Source: Tomocerus qinae
Lineage: Eukaryota; Arthropoda; Collembola; Entomobryomorpha; Tomoceridae
Length of the DNA stretch: 64,000 nucleotides
Direction: 5' to 3'
Assembly (NCBI GenBank): GCA_020055645.1
Contig: CM034546.1
Coordinates: 99,386,001 to 99,450,000, forward strand
Shown here: positions 1-12,126 of the stretch, one piece after another
How positions within the stretch are numbered: the stretch's first letter is position 1
How the letters are laid out: each line of letters begins with the position of its first letter
Made by a program: the position numbers and the translations under genes
Notes under the pieces: generated by a model
What the model was told of the DNA's origin: nothing
Databases searched by the model: none
Seen by the model: only the letters and a program-made list of their open reading frames with translations

Positions 1-2022
1 CCAACTAATGATGATGATTTAATAGCTGGTAAGTTACAAATAAATAAACAGCTCAAGTGAACTATATGGTTGCAATTAATTTCTATTGTGCATTGCACGT
101 CAAAATTTTTAAAACTATATGGTTGCAATTGTTTTCTGTTGCACATTTCACGTCAAAATCTTTTTTAATTTAATATTTTAGAGGAACTTGCCGCATTTGA
201 TCTACCAGAAAACGTACAAAACATCGGGGCAGAAGAAACTTTAGTGTTTAATGAAAGAGGTATTCGTGGAGTACAGATTGCTCCAGGCGAAGCTCATACA
301 CCAAAACATCTACATTTTGACCCGAAAGCAGAAGAAATGTCCTTTCCTACTATATATTGTGGAAAAGTACGTAATTTCGATAAAAGTGACCGAATTACGT
401 ATACCGACATTGCTAAATCTGAACTTCGAAGATATGACCGACGAGCATGTGTCCCAACCAAAATCTTGTACTCCTTCAAACGCTCTTTTAATGAAAAAGT
501 TGGCAACGCAATACAAATATGTCTCAGACAAAAAACCAATAACGACATGCAATTGACAGCGTCCTCTGCAAGAAATCCAGAAGTTCTGGAGAAACTTTTG
601 CGTCAAGATGATGGATATGCAGTTTTCAAAAATTTGCGATCCTCGCCATCTTATTGGAAAGAAAAATCAAAAAAGGTTCTTGCTATGGTGCGACAAATAG
701 GAAAGTGTACTTTTTTCATTACTTTATCCGCAGCAGAGACGAAGTGGAAAGAATTGATAATGATGCTAATGAAAATTGTCAATAATAAGGATATTACAGA
801 ATACGATGTGACAAAACTGTCATCTGACCAAATTCTACAATTGTTAAGAAGTGACCCTGTCACTTGTATGAGACATTTTGACCATAGATATCGAGCATTA
901 TTGAGTCTAATTCTTAAACATGAATGTGGGATGTTTGCCCCTATGCTTTGCAAGACTACTTCAGTCGTATAGAATTTCAAATGAGGGGATCACCACATTC
1001 CCATGGTTTATACTGGATCAAGGATGCACCAATCTATGACAAAGACAATCCTGAGTCTAAAAAGGCTTGTGTTGAATTTATCGATAAATTCATTACCTGT
1101 GAGAGGTGTGAGGAAGGAGTTATGAATACATTAATAGGCTATCAAATCCATAATCATTCACATACTTGTGTTAAAAGACTCAAGGGTGGTAAGAAATGTC
1201 GTTTTGGATTTCCGAAGCCGCCGATGAAAGAAACAATGATTCTTGACCCTTTAGAAAAAGATTTGGATGAAGAAATAAGGATAAAAGCAAAAGACCTTTT
1301 CCTTATTCTTCAAAAAAATTAGATTCATTAAGCAGAAAATTTCAAGAAAACATAGAATATGAGACATTTTTGGGATCTTTGGATACAAATCACAATGATT
1401 ACATATTAGCTGTCCGGTCTTCCATTAAACGGACTACAGTATTTTTGAAGCGTGATACGAGTTCCATTTTTGTCAACCCTTACAATCGGAAACTTTTTGG
1501 AAGCATGGGGTGCTAATATTGATGTACAATTTGTAGTGGATACGTACGCTTGTGCTAAATATTGCGTTAGCTATATTTTGAAATCTGAAGGAGGTGTATC
1601 AAAACTATTGCAGGCTGCTTCAGTTGACGCCCGAAGAAAGGACTCTACTGTACAAAATAAATTGAAGCAGTTTGCAAGTATTTTAATTAATGGATCCGAA
1701 ATTTCAGCCCAAGAAGCAGTTGCATTTTTACTAGGAATCCCAAATACTTACTGCAGTAAGCAAGATGTTTTCATTAACACGGGACTTCCAGATGAAAGAG
1801 TCAAGATTTTAAGACCCCAATGTGATTTAGATAAACTTGAAGACGATTCAGAAGACATATTTGCTAAAGGACTTTTACATTACTATACTAAACGGCCAGA
1901 TGAACTTGAAAATATATGCCTCGCTGAGTTTGCTTCAATGTACGATGTCTCCAAAACAAAAAGAGGATTATCTACGACTGCCACTGAAGGAAATGCTAAC
2001 TTAGACAATGAAAGACAAGAGG
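1..2022 (+). pseudogene. Helitron Rep (HUH endonuclease) region, frameshifted
   Basis: Encodes the Helitron-like N-terminal domain and the rolling-circle Rep nuclease that nicks and joins DNA during transposition. Exon 1-28 joins 182 across a GT-AG intron and continues in frame. The frame breaks near 947, and the next frame holds the HUH motif (RGSPHSHG, His codons at 996 and 1002) that binds metal. A second break falls in an A-run near 1316 and a third in a T-run near 1491. After it comes the tyrosine motif KYCVSYILK, with Tyr codons at 1560 and 1572, the expected nucleophile pair. The last exon ends at 2022. Three breaks in homopolymers could be decay or assembly error; I favour decay because more breaks follow downstream. 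Confidence 0.85.
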
Positions 2023-2154
2023 GTAAAATAAATATATTTTTAATATTTTAACGTCTATTTTCTCATAATATTAAATTGGCATGTAAACAAAAAAAGTTTT
2101 CAATGCTTAAATTTTTACCAATTTCACGTGTAAATGTTTATGTTTGTACTATAG

Positions 2155-4230
2155 AGGACGCCCATTGTGATGAAGACGTAGGGCAAGATGTTGAAACATT
2201 TGGCAAATTGAAATACTTTAAACTCATGGACTCAAATGGCTTTGCAAAAGAAAGAAGAAATAGGAAAATAATTAGATTTCGTCATTATAGCAAAACTGAA
2301 GACCTGTTAAATTATAACCGTGAAAGATTAATGCTTTTCGTTCCTTGGCGGGATGAAGAAAAAGATTTGCTTGAGATTGACCCCAATCAAAACTTACAGC
2401 TTACGAACAAAATCATTTTGCAAAATGCATCACCTTTTTTTGCACTCCGAGATGTAGATGACAATGCGCTACGTGCAATAACGGATGAAATAGAAAATGA
2501 TATGATGGATGAAAACGATGATAATAACAAGGCGTTAGTCGATGAAGATCTCGAAGGTCTAATAGTGGAAGATTTGGGAGGAGAAAATTTAGTACAAGAC
2601 TTATTTACAGCCAATAAAAGAGTGCAACATTTTCTTCCTCCACGCATGATTGAAGAACAGAAATACCTGAAGATCATGAGGACATTAAATGAAAAGCAGC
2701 GCCGATTTGTTCTGAATGCATTACATCTATTGAAGACGTCAGATACTCCATTTTATCATTTCCTAAGTGGCGGAGCTGGAGTTGGAAAAAGTCATGCAAT
2801 TACAGCTTTGGTGCAGAGTTTCTTAAGATATACAGCCCAATTTCCTACCACTAATCCAAACGAGATTTGTGTTTTAGTTTCTGCACCAACTGGTAAAGCA
2901 GCGTTTAATGTCTTTGGAATGACACTACACAGCACATTTCATCTACCAGCTAACCAGTCAAGCAATGAAAAGATGATGTGCGACCTTAATGCTGATGAAG
3001 CTAGCACATTAAAGGCAAAGTTAATTGGAACAAAGTTATTTATTATCGATGAGATTTCAATGGTTAGCGTTCGGCAGTTTTATCAAATTGATCAACGACT
3101 AAATCAAATATTTCATCCACAACAACCATTCGGAGGTAGATCTATTATAGTTGTTGGTCATTTTCGTCAATTACCCCCAGTGTTAGCATTTCCTGTATTT
3201 ACAATACCAAAACAGTCTCCTATGGGATTGTGTGTTGGTAACTATTTATGGAACAAAATTGAACTGTACGAAATCGATGAAATTATGCGCCAGAAAGGGG
3301 AATTTGACTTCTGTAAAGCACTAAATAATATGGCCGAAGGTTGTATGGACCCAGAAGATATAGCCCTGTTGAGGTCCAGAGAAATTAGTGTCGACAACCA
3401 ACCTCCTCCAGATGCAATAAGATTATTTGAAAGTAATGCTGCATGCCAAAAGTATAACTCGGTTGTTTATGAATCGCTTAATACTGAATGGACAATATCC
3501 ACTGCATATGACAAAATAGAAGGTGATGTAGTTTTATCTTGCTGCAAATACAATAATATATACATTTTTTAATCTGTAGATTTTAACGTGCAACGATTTA
3601 ATTGAAGTGAAACCAATTTTATTTATTTTTTAAGATTTGACGTGAAACGATTTATATAATTTTGAAAACATAATTTATAGGTTATGGAAGTGAGGCACAA
3701 AAGAAAAAGCAACAAGAATTTGCCAGAACTCTAGAAAGGGATAAAACGGATGGATTACCATATGAAACTCGACTTCAAGTAGGAGCTGAGTACTTTGTCA
3801 CCACAAACATAGATGTTCAAGATGGGCTATTTAATGGTTCAACTGGTAATTTGAAAATGATCGAATACGGTCTTACTGCTAAGAATGTTCGTGTCCCAAC
3901 ATGTGTATGGATGGATTTCCGAAATCCTTTAATTGGCAGTGCCAGTAGAGCAAAACCAAATCCTATCAATTACGTAAAAACATTGATCCGAAATGGGTTT
4001 CAATTAAAAGAATTTCTCGTAATCTTAGTCGTAACCGAAATCATGGTGGTCTCCAAATTATAAGGACACAAATACCTCTAGTGGGTGCAAACGCGATGAC
4101 AATAACAAAGTCACAAGGGTCTTCTATTCCACTGTAGTTGTTGACGTTCGTCCTGGTCCAAGAAGAAGACTTAGAAGAGAATGGCTTTATGTTGCCTGCA
4201 GTAGAGCAATGTCTTTAGCTGGTCTATTCA
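2155..4230 (+). pseudogene. Helitron PIF1-like helicase region, frameshifted
   Basis: Superfamily 1B helicase half of the RepHel protein, which unwinds the donor strand. The exon opens at 2155 after a clean AG acceptor. It carries Walker A GGAGVGKS (about 2770-2793), a GKAAFNVFG-type motif, Walker B LFIIDEISM (about 3039-3065) and a GHFRQLPPV motif. An intron at 3523-3680 rejoins the frame as KIEGYGSE. The frame then breaks near 4010 and again near 4125, between the motifs ITKSQGS and VVVDV. The final helicase motif YVACSRAMSLAGLF spans the junction into the endonuclease. The motif order is that of PIF1/Helitron helicases. Two frameshifts make a working protein unlikely. Confidence 0.85.
3523..3680 (+). 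other. Third intron of the Helentron gene
   Basis: The donor AG|GTGATG and acceptor TTTATAG|GT restore the helicase frame across this piece. Like the intron at 29-181, it holds two imperfect copies of a short AT-rich block with a CGTG-AACGATTTA core. In the first intron two roughly 55-bp blocks share TATGGTTGCAATT and CACGTCAAAAT. Confidence 0.6.
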
Positions 4231-4991
4231 TTGATGGAAAATTTGAACCCCCTAATGCGCCTCGTCATAATGATCCAGTGAGTTTAGAAATGGAAAGACT
4301 AAGAACTAAACCAGTGAAGTTTTCTCTGCAATTTTTGCAAGACTATGATGATAAATATGAAAAAATATTCTTTCACAATATCCAGTCCTTTATTGCACAT
4401 CATTTGGACATTACGGGAGATCAGTGTGCCATGAGTAGTAATATTCTTGCTTTCGTGGAACCACATACAGTTTCAACTGACCACTTGAATATCCCAACAT
4501 ACCACTGTGTTCATAGAACTGATTCGGAGCACGGAAGAAACTCTGAAGGCGCGCTTATTTTTTCAAAAACCTTGATGCTTCCAAATTCGTTTACGAAAAT
4601 AACGGATATTACTGAAAAACGAGGACACTGCATTTTTGTAAAATGGAATGCGTCTGGTGTAAATCTTATTATGACCTATAAATCTCCTAAGTATTCAAAG
4701 ACAAAGTTTGTATCTAGGCTGGATGGTTTGTTATCTACTATAACTGAGAAAGTCGTCGTATTTGGCGATGTAAACATAAATATCCAAGATCAGAATGAAT
4801 GTATTTTAAATGTTTTCCGTAAATACAATTTAACAAGTAATCTGGATACAGCCAACTCTACTACCGATGGAGGGAGTCACATTGATATTTGCTTTTCTAA
4901 CTTTGATGATTTAACAGCTTGGTGTTATGAAGGATATTATAGCTACCACAAGGCAATTTGTATTGTGTGGCCGAAATCTGGATTACAATGA
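4209..4991 (+). pseudogene. C-terminal EEP endonuclease domain of the Helentron protein
   Basis: An open stretch fused in frame to the last helicase motif. It looks like the endonuclease/exonuclease/phosphatase fold: an early HNIQSF asparagine motif, GDVNIN in the position of the catalytic Asp-Asn pair, then SHIDICFSN and a C-terminal YYSYHKAI where the family usually has Ser-Asp-His. The last motif has Tyr in place of Asp, so activity may be lost. Such domains are known in Helentrons, where their role is unclear. The domain itself is open to its stop, but the broken upstream frame removes normal translation. Confidence 0.7.
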
Positions 4992-5480
4992 TGAGTCAGT
5001 TAACTCTATTGAAAATATAATTTCTACATACAAATAATAATAATGCAGCTCATTTACTAATAATTGAATAACGCGATTACTAAAAACCTACCTATAATGT
5101 GTTACCTATAAAGTTAATAAAATTTTATTTATTGTAATGATTCCAAGCAAGCCCGTGGTTTACTGATATTTAGATATCAACTGTCAGGTTGATATCAAAT
5201 TTGAATTCTAATGATAACTGATTGTGGCTGAATACATGTGCTACCGTGCTACCATATGCAATAAGCAGATTTGAAACCAGTTATGTCGTTCCAAAAATAT
5301 GTGTTCATATTATTATCGAAAGACAACCAGACCAACAGAAATTTTTTTTTAATCTTCCACTTCGATCCTGCGTATACGCCTGTTTGCCAACAGTTTATTT
5401 TCGTAGCGGTCGTCAGCTATTACTAATACATTAAATCAACGCAAACTCATTAATTCGAGGAATCAATTATGCATTTTCAG
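4992..5480. other. Non-coding stretch with one hairpin
   Basis: No gene seen. The only structure is the perfect hairpin GATATCAAC / GTTGATATC at 5173-5181 and 5188-5196. The start of the neighbouring ATPase pseudogene is set by a retained splice acceptor at 5480. Confidence 0.5.
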
Positions 5481-6952
5481 ATTGCTATTTTCTGGACCAA
5501 GCGGAACGGGAAAAACTCTTTTAGCAATGATTGTAGCTAAAGAATAGTATTATTTAGTATTTTAGTGTAATTTTTTAAGTATCGATGCTTCCGATATTAA
5601 AGATTCATTATATGGAGAGTCTGAACAGAAAGTCAAAAGTATTTTTGAAGTAGCCAAAAAGTGTCAACCCTGCATTATATTTATTGACGAGATAGACACA
5701 ATTATGTCGACACGAACAGCCAGTAAAAGTTGGGATGTTGAAAACAGCGTCAAAGGAGTATTCCTTACATATTGGGATGGCATATACTCCAAGAGCAAAG
5801 CTAAGAGTTCTTCTATCATTGTTATCGGAGCTACAAATAGACCAAAATCTTTGGACCCTGCATTTCTGCGAAGATTAGATTTAAACATTGAAATATCTTT
5901 GCCCAATTTGGAACATAGGGAAAAAATTCTAGAATTAATACTCAAAGATAGTCTTTTAGAAGACAATTTCAATTTCAAGAAGATCGCATTACAGGCGACA
6001 GGTTTTACTGGATCGGATCTAGCAGAAGCTGTTCGATACGCAATAATGACCTGCAATGCTGAATACCATAAAAAGTTGGAAGAGGAAATGGAAAAGTAAA
6101 TAATTTTTTAATTGTTTTTGTCTGTTCTTTCTGTTAATGGTAATACTATTTTTGATACAGCCCCTCAGACCTCAAGAATGATCTTGAAGAAAGTGATCCG
6201 TGGTGGTTTCTGAAACTTTATTCCTTAAAGAAGCATTTTAAGGGTGCTAATGCAGATCCACCAAAAATACCGATTACAATGAAGAGCATGGAAAGCTCTA
6301 TTATTCATTCGAAAAAGTCCCGATCTAGTGGAGGAGGAGTCGGAGGACTGGATTCCACAGAAATTCTTATCACTAACAATTTAATTCCTTCAGGTGATAT
6401 CAAAACAACATGGAATGATATCGCAGGGTGCGATGTTATTATTGAGGAACTCAAAAAGAATGTGATTCAGCCTATGGCAGTGCACATGCATAAGAGGTGA
6501 TTTAAAAGGCTGATTTAAAAGATATTCTACGTGCCGCAAATGTAGAGGCTTTGGATGAATATCATGAGCTCCTTGTTGATAAAGATGTCGTACAATATTC
6601 AGAGAAAACTACAGCAGAGAAAAAAGATAGCAGAGTTCATATCATATTTGAAAAGAATGGGAAAATTGACAGTAATAATACCAATGATATTTTAACAAGC
6701 AAAAATAATACTGACGATATTAAAGGAAAGCCTATAGGAAGTACAGAATCAAATAAAAATCTCATCAGTAGTAGTACTAGTGTTATAAATTCTATGTGCT
6801 CAGAAATAGATAACGACTGTTGTGAACTGCCTATAACGATAGAAATCAAAATGGCACATTTTGTAGCAGCTATTGAAAACAGCAAAAAGTCTAAATCAAA
6901 CGCAACTGATCCGGCTACTCGTGCATTCACAGTTACGTGGAGATATAATTGA
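5481..6952 (+). pseudogene. Decayed duplicate of the tandem-AAA Msp1/ATAD1-like gene
   Basis: Matches the intact gene about 4 kb downstream, exon by exon. It retains an acceptor at 5480, Walker A GPSGTGKT, Walker B IIFIDEID, the NRPKSLDPAFLRRLD arginine-finger region, and the linker exon with its GGGVGGLD motif. Lesions: exon 1 with the membrane anchor is missing. A short TAG-containing insertion follows AKE after Walker A and puts stop codons in frame. The core of the second AAA domain is deleted between the linker (HMHKR, about 6496) and ADLKDILRAA (about 6508). The C-terminal acidic tail is kept. Local duplication followed by decay is the simplest reading. Transcription cannot be judged. 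Confidence 0.88.
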
Positions 6953-7325
6953 GATAAACAATATTCTTGTTTGTTTGGGTAATTGGGTAAAAATACGTAT
7001 TGTCTAATGGAACCTCAAAATTCTTTTGTTATTTATTTTCGTTGTATGATCTACAGTCTACAGAATTATACACATTGACTCATTACCTCTTTTAATCTAA
7101 AATGTAATATAATATTTTTCTTTCTAAAAGAATGGTGAAAGCAAAACATTTCATCTGAAGATTCATTTTATTTACCTTTTCATACCTTCCATCCCATTCT
7201 TTCTAATTTTGCCAATGCTAACCCATTGCTAGCCACTAAACTGTCATCTATAACCAACGTTGTGAAAGCAAAGTGAAAGTTTCGTAGTGAAAGTAGTGTG
7301 CAAAAATAATAAAATAATATAGCAC
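6953..7325. other. Intergenic, nothing recognised
   Basis: AT-rich sequence between the ATPase pseudogene and a TIR element. No open frame, RNA gene or repeat was seen on either strand. Confidence 0.4.
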
Positions 7326-8601
7326 ATTGGGTGGTATGAATAAGGTATACCCAATGTGTTCCAAGATTTAAGTGTTATTATTGATCTTATCTTCATCATG
7401 TGATGAAACTTCGGGAATAACATTTAGCATTAACCCTACTTTGAATAACTCCTTAAAAAATTTGAAGTTTCTCCAATGGCAACTTCAAAAGGGTTTCAGA
7501 AAATAGACCCTGACCTTAAGAGCTGCTTTAATAAGCCCCACATTCATTAGAGAAGATTTATAATCCTACTGTCGTCAATTCACGGGTAATTTTCTAAAGT
7601 GGGGCATAATAACTAACTGACCACAAAATTGCATTTGTCAATTGAAGAGAGTCCAAAAAACACTAGATATTTTCTCAAAATTAATATAAAGTATTTTTAT
7701 ACATAAGAAAATGCTTGTCATATATTCAAGAACCCCCTTAATTTGAATTCTGGATACGCCCTTGATAGGCATAGTGACTACTAGTCAAAGTCAATTCATT
7801 AGACTCCTCGCTAGTTCTCACAGGCCAAATTTTCATTTGCGAATAATGCAAGGTTTTTTGAAATTTGAAATTGTTTATTCTAAAATGTCAAGGACAACAA
7901 CCTATATCTCCCATATATCTACTATACAATTTTCAAATTCTAAAATCAGGGTTCCCTTAGATACATTAAAGATGAAATCGCACTCCAGATAACCTACCAA
8001 GAAATGGGAAACGTCTAATGAATTGACTTCGACAGTAGTGACCATGACCAATAAAAGTTTCTTCACAATTGCTTTCTGGTCACCTAGCTGAACTAAAGTT
8101 AAGTAGATAGAGATGTCAAGCGTTATGAGAAACCTTCATTTGTGTCCTGTAAAAAATGCAAATATAAAGAAAGTATAAATAAATATTATAAAAGTATAAA
8201 TATAAAGAAAATATAAAAATACTAAATTACAAAGTATTTTCAAGGCAGAAATAGTTTTTTTCCTTCATTTGATTTAATGCCAATGCTTTGCTTCTATTGT
8301 GCCTTCAAGATAACTTAGTAACTATCTGTAACAAAAGTTCAGATTTTTTTTCAATGAAAGTTGTAGTCCAGTACTATCAGAGACACTTCTCTACACAAAA
8401 CTTGAGAAAACTACGAAAAAATAAAAAACTAACCAATAGATATGTATTGTGGACAGATCCTCCCTTCCTAAATTTCTGTTAGTATTCCTTCCACGTTTAG
8501 TAACTTTTAAATTAGTTATACTAAATTTTACCTTTTACTTCAAGCCTAGCCCTTCTATTTTACTTGGTAGTAAATTCGTATTCTTATTCATACCACCCAA
8601 T
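7326..8601. mobile_element. Non-autonomous TIR element, 19-bp perfect ends
   Basis: The 19-bp sequence ATTGGGTGGTATGAATAAG at 7326-7344 recurs exactly as its reverse complement at 8583-8601. The left end also folds on itself: CACATTGGGT at 7323-7332 pairs with ACCCAATGTG at 7348-7357. No transposase is encoded inside. I could not see a convincing target duplication, so the superfamily is open. Confidence 0.6.
7773..8043. mobile_element. Nested MITE-like inverted repeat
   Basis: About 31 bp at 7773-7804 (core AGTCAATTCATTAGAC) recurs inverted at 8013-8043 with a few mismatches. The pair lies wholly inside the larger TIR element, which suggests one element inserted into another. No coding capacity. 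Confidence 0.45.
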
Positions 8602-9114
8602 ACATGAGAAAAGTTGTAATATTTTTGTCACCGCGTGATTGTGGTTGTTGGTGGTCGCCGGTCGTTGTGAGTTACAAGTGGTATCACCTTGCGTTGTCAG
8701 TAATCGTTGATAGAGGGTAAGTTGTCAACTCAATAGTGATTTTAATTTATTGTTTGGTGATAGAAATACGTTGTATTTTGTATTGTACTTATGAATTTCA
8801 CAAAAGCAACCATGTTTTATGGCCCTAAAATTAACCTAAAGTTTAACCTAGAATGAAAACTGAAAACATGAAAGAAAAAGATTGAAGGCCAATAATCATT
8901 TTTTGTTGCTACTGGAAAATGACGTGTTAAATTTTTCGAAATGATAATTTTCCCATTTAAAATGTGCTGGAGATGACGTCACAAAAATATTTTTTAATTT
9001 ATGAGATTTTCTATAATCTATGGGGATTTGCCACGGGTTGATAAAACTTTATAAAGTGCGGGATTTATATTTGATTTCCTTAGATTTCTAGGTTACCTTA
9101 CACCTTAATAAGTA
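8602..9114. other. Upstream region of the tandem-AAA gene
   Basis: Non-coding; presumably holds the promoter and 5' UTR of the ATPase gene. No TATA box or other element could be assigned with confidence. Confidence 0.35.
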
Positions 9115-12100
9115 ATGTTTTATAAGTACATTAAAAACTCTGTCACGGGGAGCGGAAACAAGGAGGAAGAAACACCAATGGGCTGGTTTTCATGGATTTT
9201 GGCAGAACCTCAACCACCTCCAACGCCAACACCTCTACAACTTGTGAAAGAGTTTCTACAAGAATGGATATCTCCACTCTTGGATGTATTTATACGTTTT
9301 TTGCCAATCTTAATAATTATACTCCTGCCTTACTTAGTATCAAGTATAATGAGTTACCTCAACAGCGTAAAGTTTAAGGAAAAAATTATGCAAGCTAGCA
9401 AAGATCTTAAATTTCGCTGGAAAGATATTCACATTGACAAAGGTATCAAAAAGTTGTTATTGGATAATGTAACTCGTCCTTTAGCTATCCGTCAGGACTC
9501 CCCAGAGGTGTTTTTGTCTCCAGACGCTTCATTACCAAAAGGGTAAATGTTACAACGATAATACGAATTACTAATCTTAGGTATCCAATCCATATGAAAC
9601 AGTTCCTAGACTACTCTTAAAAGTCACAATTGATAATTCATTACAATGTACATTTTTTGCTGCAGTTTATTGTTTTCTGGACCGAGTGGAACAGGAAAAA
9701 CTCTTTTGGCAATGATTGTTGCTAAAGAATCTAAGTGCAACTTTTTAAGTATTGACGCTTCAGATATCAGAGATTCATTTTATGGAGAGTCTGAAAAGAA
9801 AGTCAAAACTATCTTTAAGGTAGCCAAGAAACACCAACCATGTATTATATTTATAGACGAGATAGACACAATTATGTCGACACGAACAGCCAGTAAAGGT
9901 TGGGACGTTGAAAACAGCGTCAAAGGAGTATTCCTTACATGTTGGGACGGCATATACTCCAAGAAGAAGTCGAAGAATTCTTCTGTAATTGTTATCGGAG
10001 CTACTAATCGCCCGAAATCCTTGGATCCTGCATTTCTGCGAAGATTGGATTTAAACATTGAAATACCGCTGCCCAATTCGGAGCAAAGACAGAAAATTCT
10101 TGACATCTTATTAGCTGAATGCGTTCTGGAAGAGGGTTTCAAAATTAAACAGATCGCTCGTCAAGCGGCAGGGTTTACTGGATCGGATCTCGCAGAAGCA
10201 GTTCGATACGCAGTAATGGCCTGCAATGCTGATTATCACAAGAAATTGGAAGCTGTCTTAAAAGAAGCCAGGTAGTAAAGCTAACAATAATACGGCTTAA
10301 AAAATTGCGATTTTTTCCTCCATGATTTTTATCGATATTGCATGTACCTAAATGGTACAATATTGTGTAAAAGCAATAACTGAAGATAATAATCAATGCT
10401 AATATTTTTAGATACATAAAAAAACTTGAAGATAAGAATGAAAGTGAGAAGATTTTGACGTGGGTTTTAAATCCACTACCATTTTTCAAAGAATCTTGTG
10501 CTAAGCTCCAACGCATATTTCCATTCAAAAAAACAAAGGACGCAAAGCCCCCAAAAATACCGATCACAATGACAAGTATGGAAAATTCAATTTCTCATTC
10601 GAAAAAATCCCGTTCTAATGGAGGTGGTGTTGGTGGATTGGATCCAACGGAAATGCTAATAACAAGCAACTTGATTCATCCATATGATATCGATACCACT
10701 TGGTCGGATATTGCGGGTTGCAGTGATATCATTGAGAGCATAACAAATAATTTAATTCTACCAATGAAAGTTCAAATGAATAAGAAGTTTAAAGTCTCAA
10801 AGTTTTTACAGTGTCCCAAAGGTAAATAAAACGGAAGGAAGAATGTTCTATAAAGTAATGATATGACAATAATGCTTTTGTTAAAGGCCATATTATAGTT
10901 AATTTTAAGTTTTATTTACAGGAATCCTGTTACATGGCCCTCCCGGAAGTGGTAAACGTTTTAAGTTTCATTTTTACGAGTGTTTTTTGCTCAGATCCGT
11001 GTACCTGTTTTAAATATGGGTCTCGCAGTAATTTACATTTTACATGGCAATGCGATACTGCGTTAACTATGATGCTGAAATAATATTATGGGATATTGAT
11101 GTGCTTTAGGAAAGACATTACTGGCCAAAGCAGTGGCACGTCATTCAGGATGTTCATTTATTAATGTTCAACCGTCCATGTTAGAAAGTAAATGGTACGG
11201 GGAAACTTCGCAGAGGACTGCAGCTTTGTTCAGTGTAGCAGAAAAATATCAACCTTGCATAATTTTTATGGATGAAATAGATGCATTTCTGCGAGAGCGG
11301 CGTGACACGGACAGTGAATGGTCTGCCGGAAAGAAGGCTCAATTTCTGTCTCTTTTAGACGGGTAAAATTTCCTAGTAGCAATTTTTTGACTTTGTCAGT
11401 GTGGATATTTGTCCAATGAAATATCCTTACTGGTTTGCGGGATTTTTTTCGTTAACTTATATTTGTTGAATGTTTTTTTTTAGCATTTTGACTGATCCGA
11501 AAAAAGTGATTATCTTAATGGGGGCGACAAATAGAATTGAAAATCTTGATCCTGCTCTGCTTCGAAGATTGACGCTCAAGTTTCATATTAAGTCCCCAGA
11601 CAGGAATAAAAGACGGGAAATTCTTGAGCTGCTGTTAAAAGAAGAGAAATTAGCTGAAGATGTGTGTCTGGATCGATTAGTCGATGCCACCGATGAAATG
11701 ACAGGGGCTGATTTGAAAGACATTTTACGTGCCGCAATTATAGAGTCTTTGAAGGAGTATCATACAGATATTCTCAATGAAGAAGATGATATTGATATTA
11801 CTATTCTAAAACAAGCAATCGAAACAAATGAGCAGAACGAAGATGATTGTAGTCTTACCGATTCTATTCCCAGTTCTACTAGTGATGAAAATGATAATAA
11901 TAATAGTGATGTTGTGATGGACAAAATTAGCAGTACTGACAACTTGACTGTTGAAAGTCAATCTTCCAATTTTATTGAAAACATTCAAAGCTCTGATTTG
12001 GAAGACTGTATAGAACCACCTATAATTATAGTAGAAATCAAAATGGTTCATTTTCTATCAGCTATCGAAAATTTCAAGAAATCTAAAGCCAACTCAAAGG

Positions 12101-12126
12101 ATGCACCAGATCATATGTATTGTTGA
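9115..12126 (+). CDS. Membrane-anchored protein with two Msp1/ATAD1-like AAA domains
   Basis: Exons 9115-9542, 9666-10271, 10412-10821, 10922-10951, 11110-11362 and 11484-12126 give 789 aa; all junctions are GT-AG and in frame. Residues about 50-80 form a hydrophobic anchor (FLPILIIILLPYLVSSI). AAA1 has Walker A GPSGTGKT (148-155), a FYGES pore-loop motif and Walker B IIFIDE (203-208). A linker rich in Gly and Ser leads to AAA2 with TWSDIAG, Walker A GPPGSGKT (487-494), KWYGE pore loop, Walker B IIFMDE (542-547) and DPALLRR. The tail is acidic. Msp1/ATAD1 proteins extract misplaced tail-anchored proteins from mitochondrial and peroxisomal membranes and have one AAA domain in about 360 aa. A two-domain chain is unusual. 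The 30-nt exon 4 carries most of Walker A. A polyadenylation signal AATAAA follows at 12194. Function by analogy only. Confidence 0.9.

Larger units (their letters stand above)
1..5200 (+). mobile_element. Decayed Helentron-type Helitron, 5' truncated by window edge
   Basis: A rolling-circle transposon body: HUH Rep, PIF1-like helicase, then an endonuclease/exonuclease/phosphatase (EEP) domain. A C-terminal EEP domain is known from the Helentron branch of animal Helitrons. The reading frame is cut by introns at 29-181, 2023-2154 and 3523-3680, all GT-AG and all restoring frame. It is broken by apparent single-base indels near 947, 1316, 1491, 4010 and 4125. No 5' terminus is visible because the window starts inside the coding region. 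A 9-bp perfect hairpin at 5173-5196 lies downstream of the stop and could belong to the 3' end, but I could not fix a terminus. The end coordinate is approximate. Confidence 0.85.

Noticed and set aside
5173..5196. Hairpin as the Helitron 3' terminal structure
   Set aside because: It is AT-rich and no CTRR-type end follows at the usual distance, so it is not called as a terminus.
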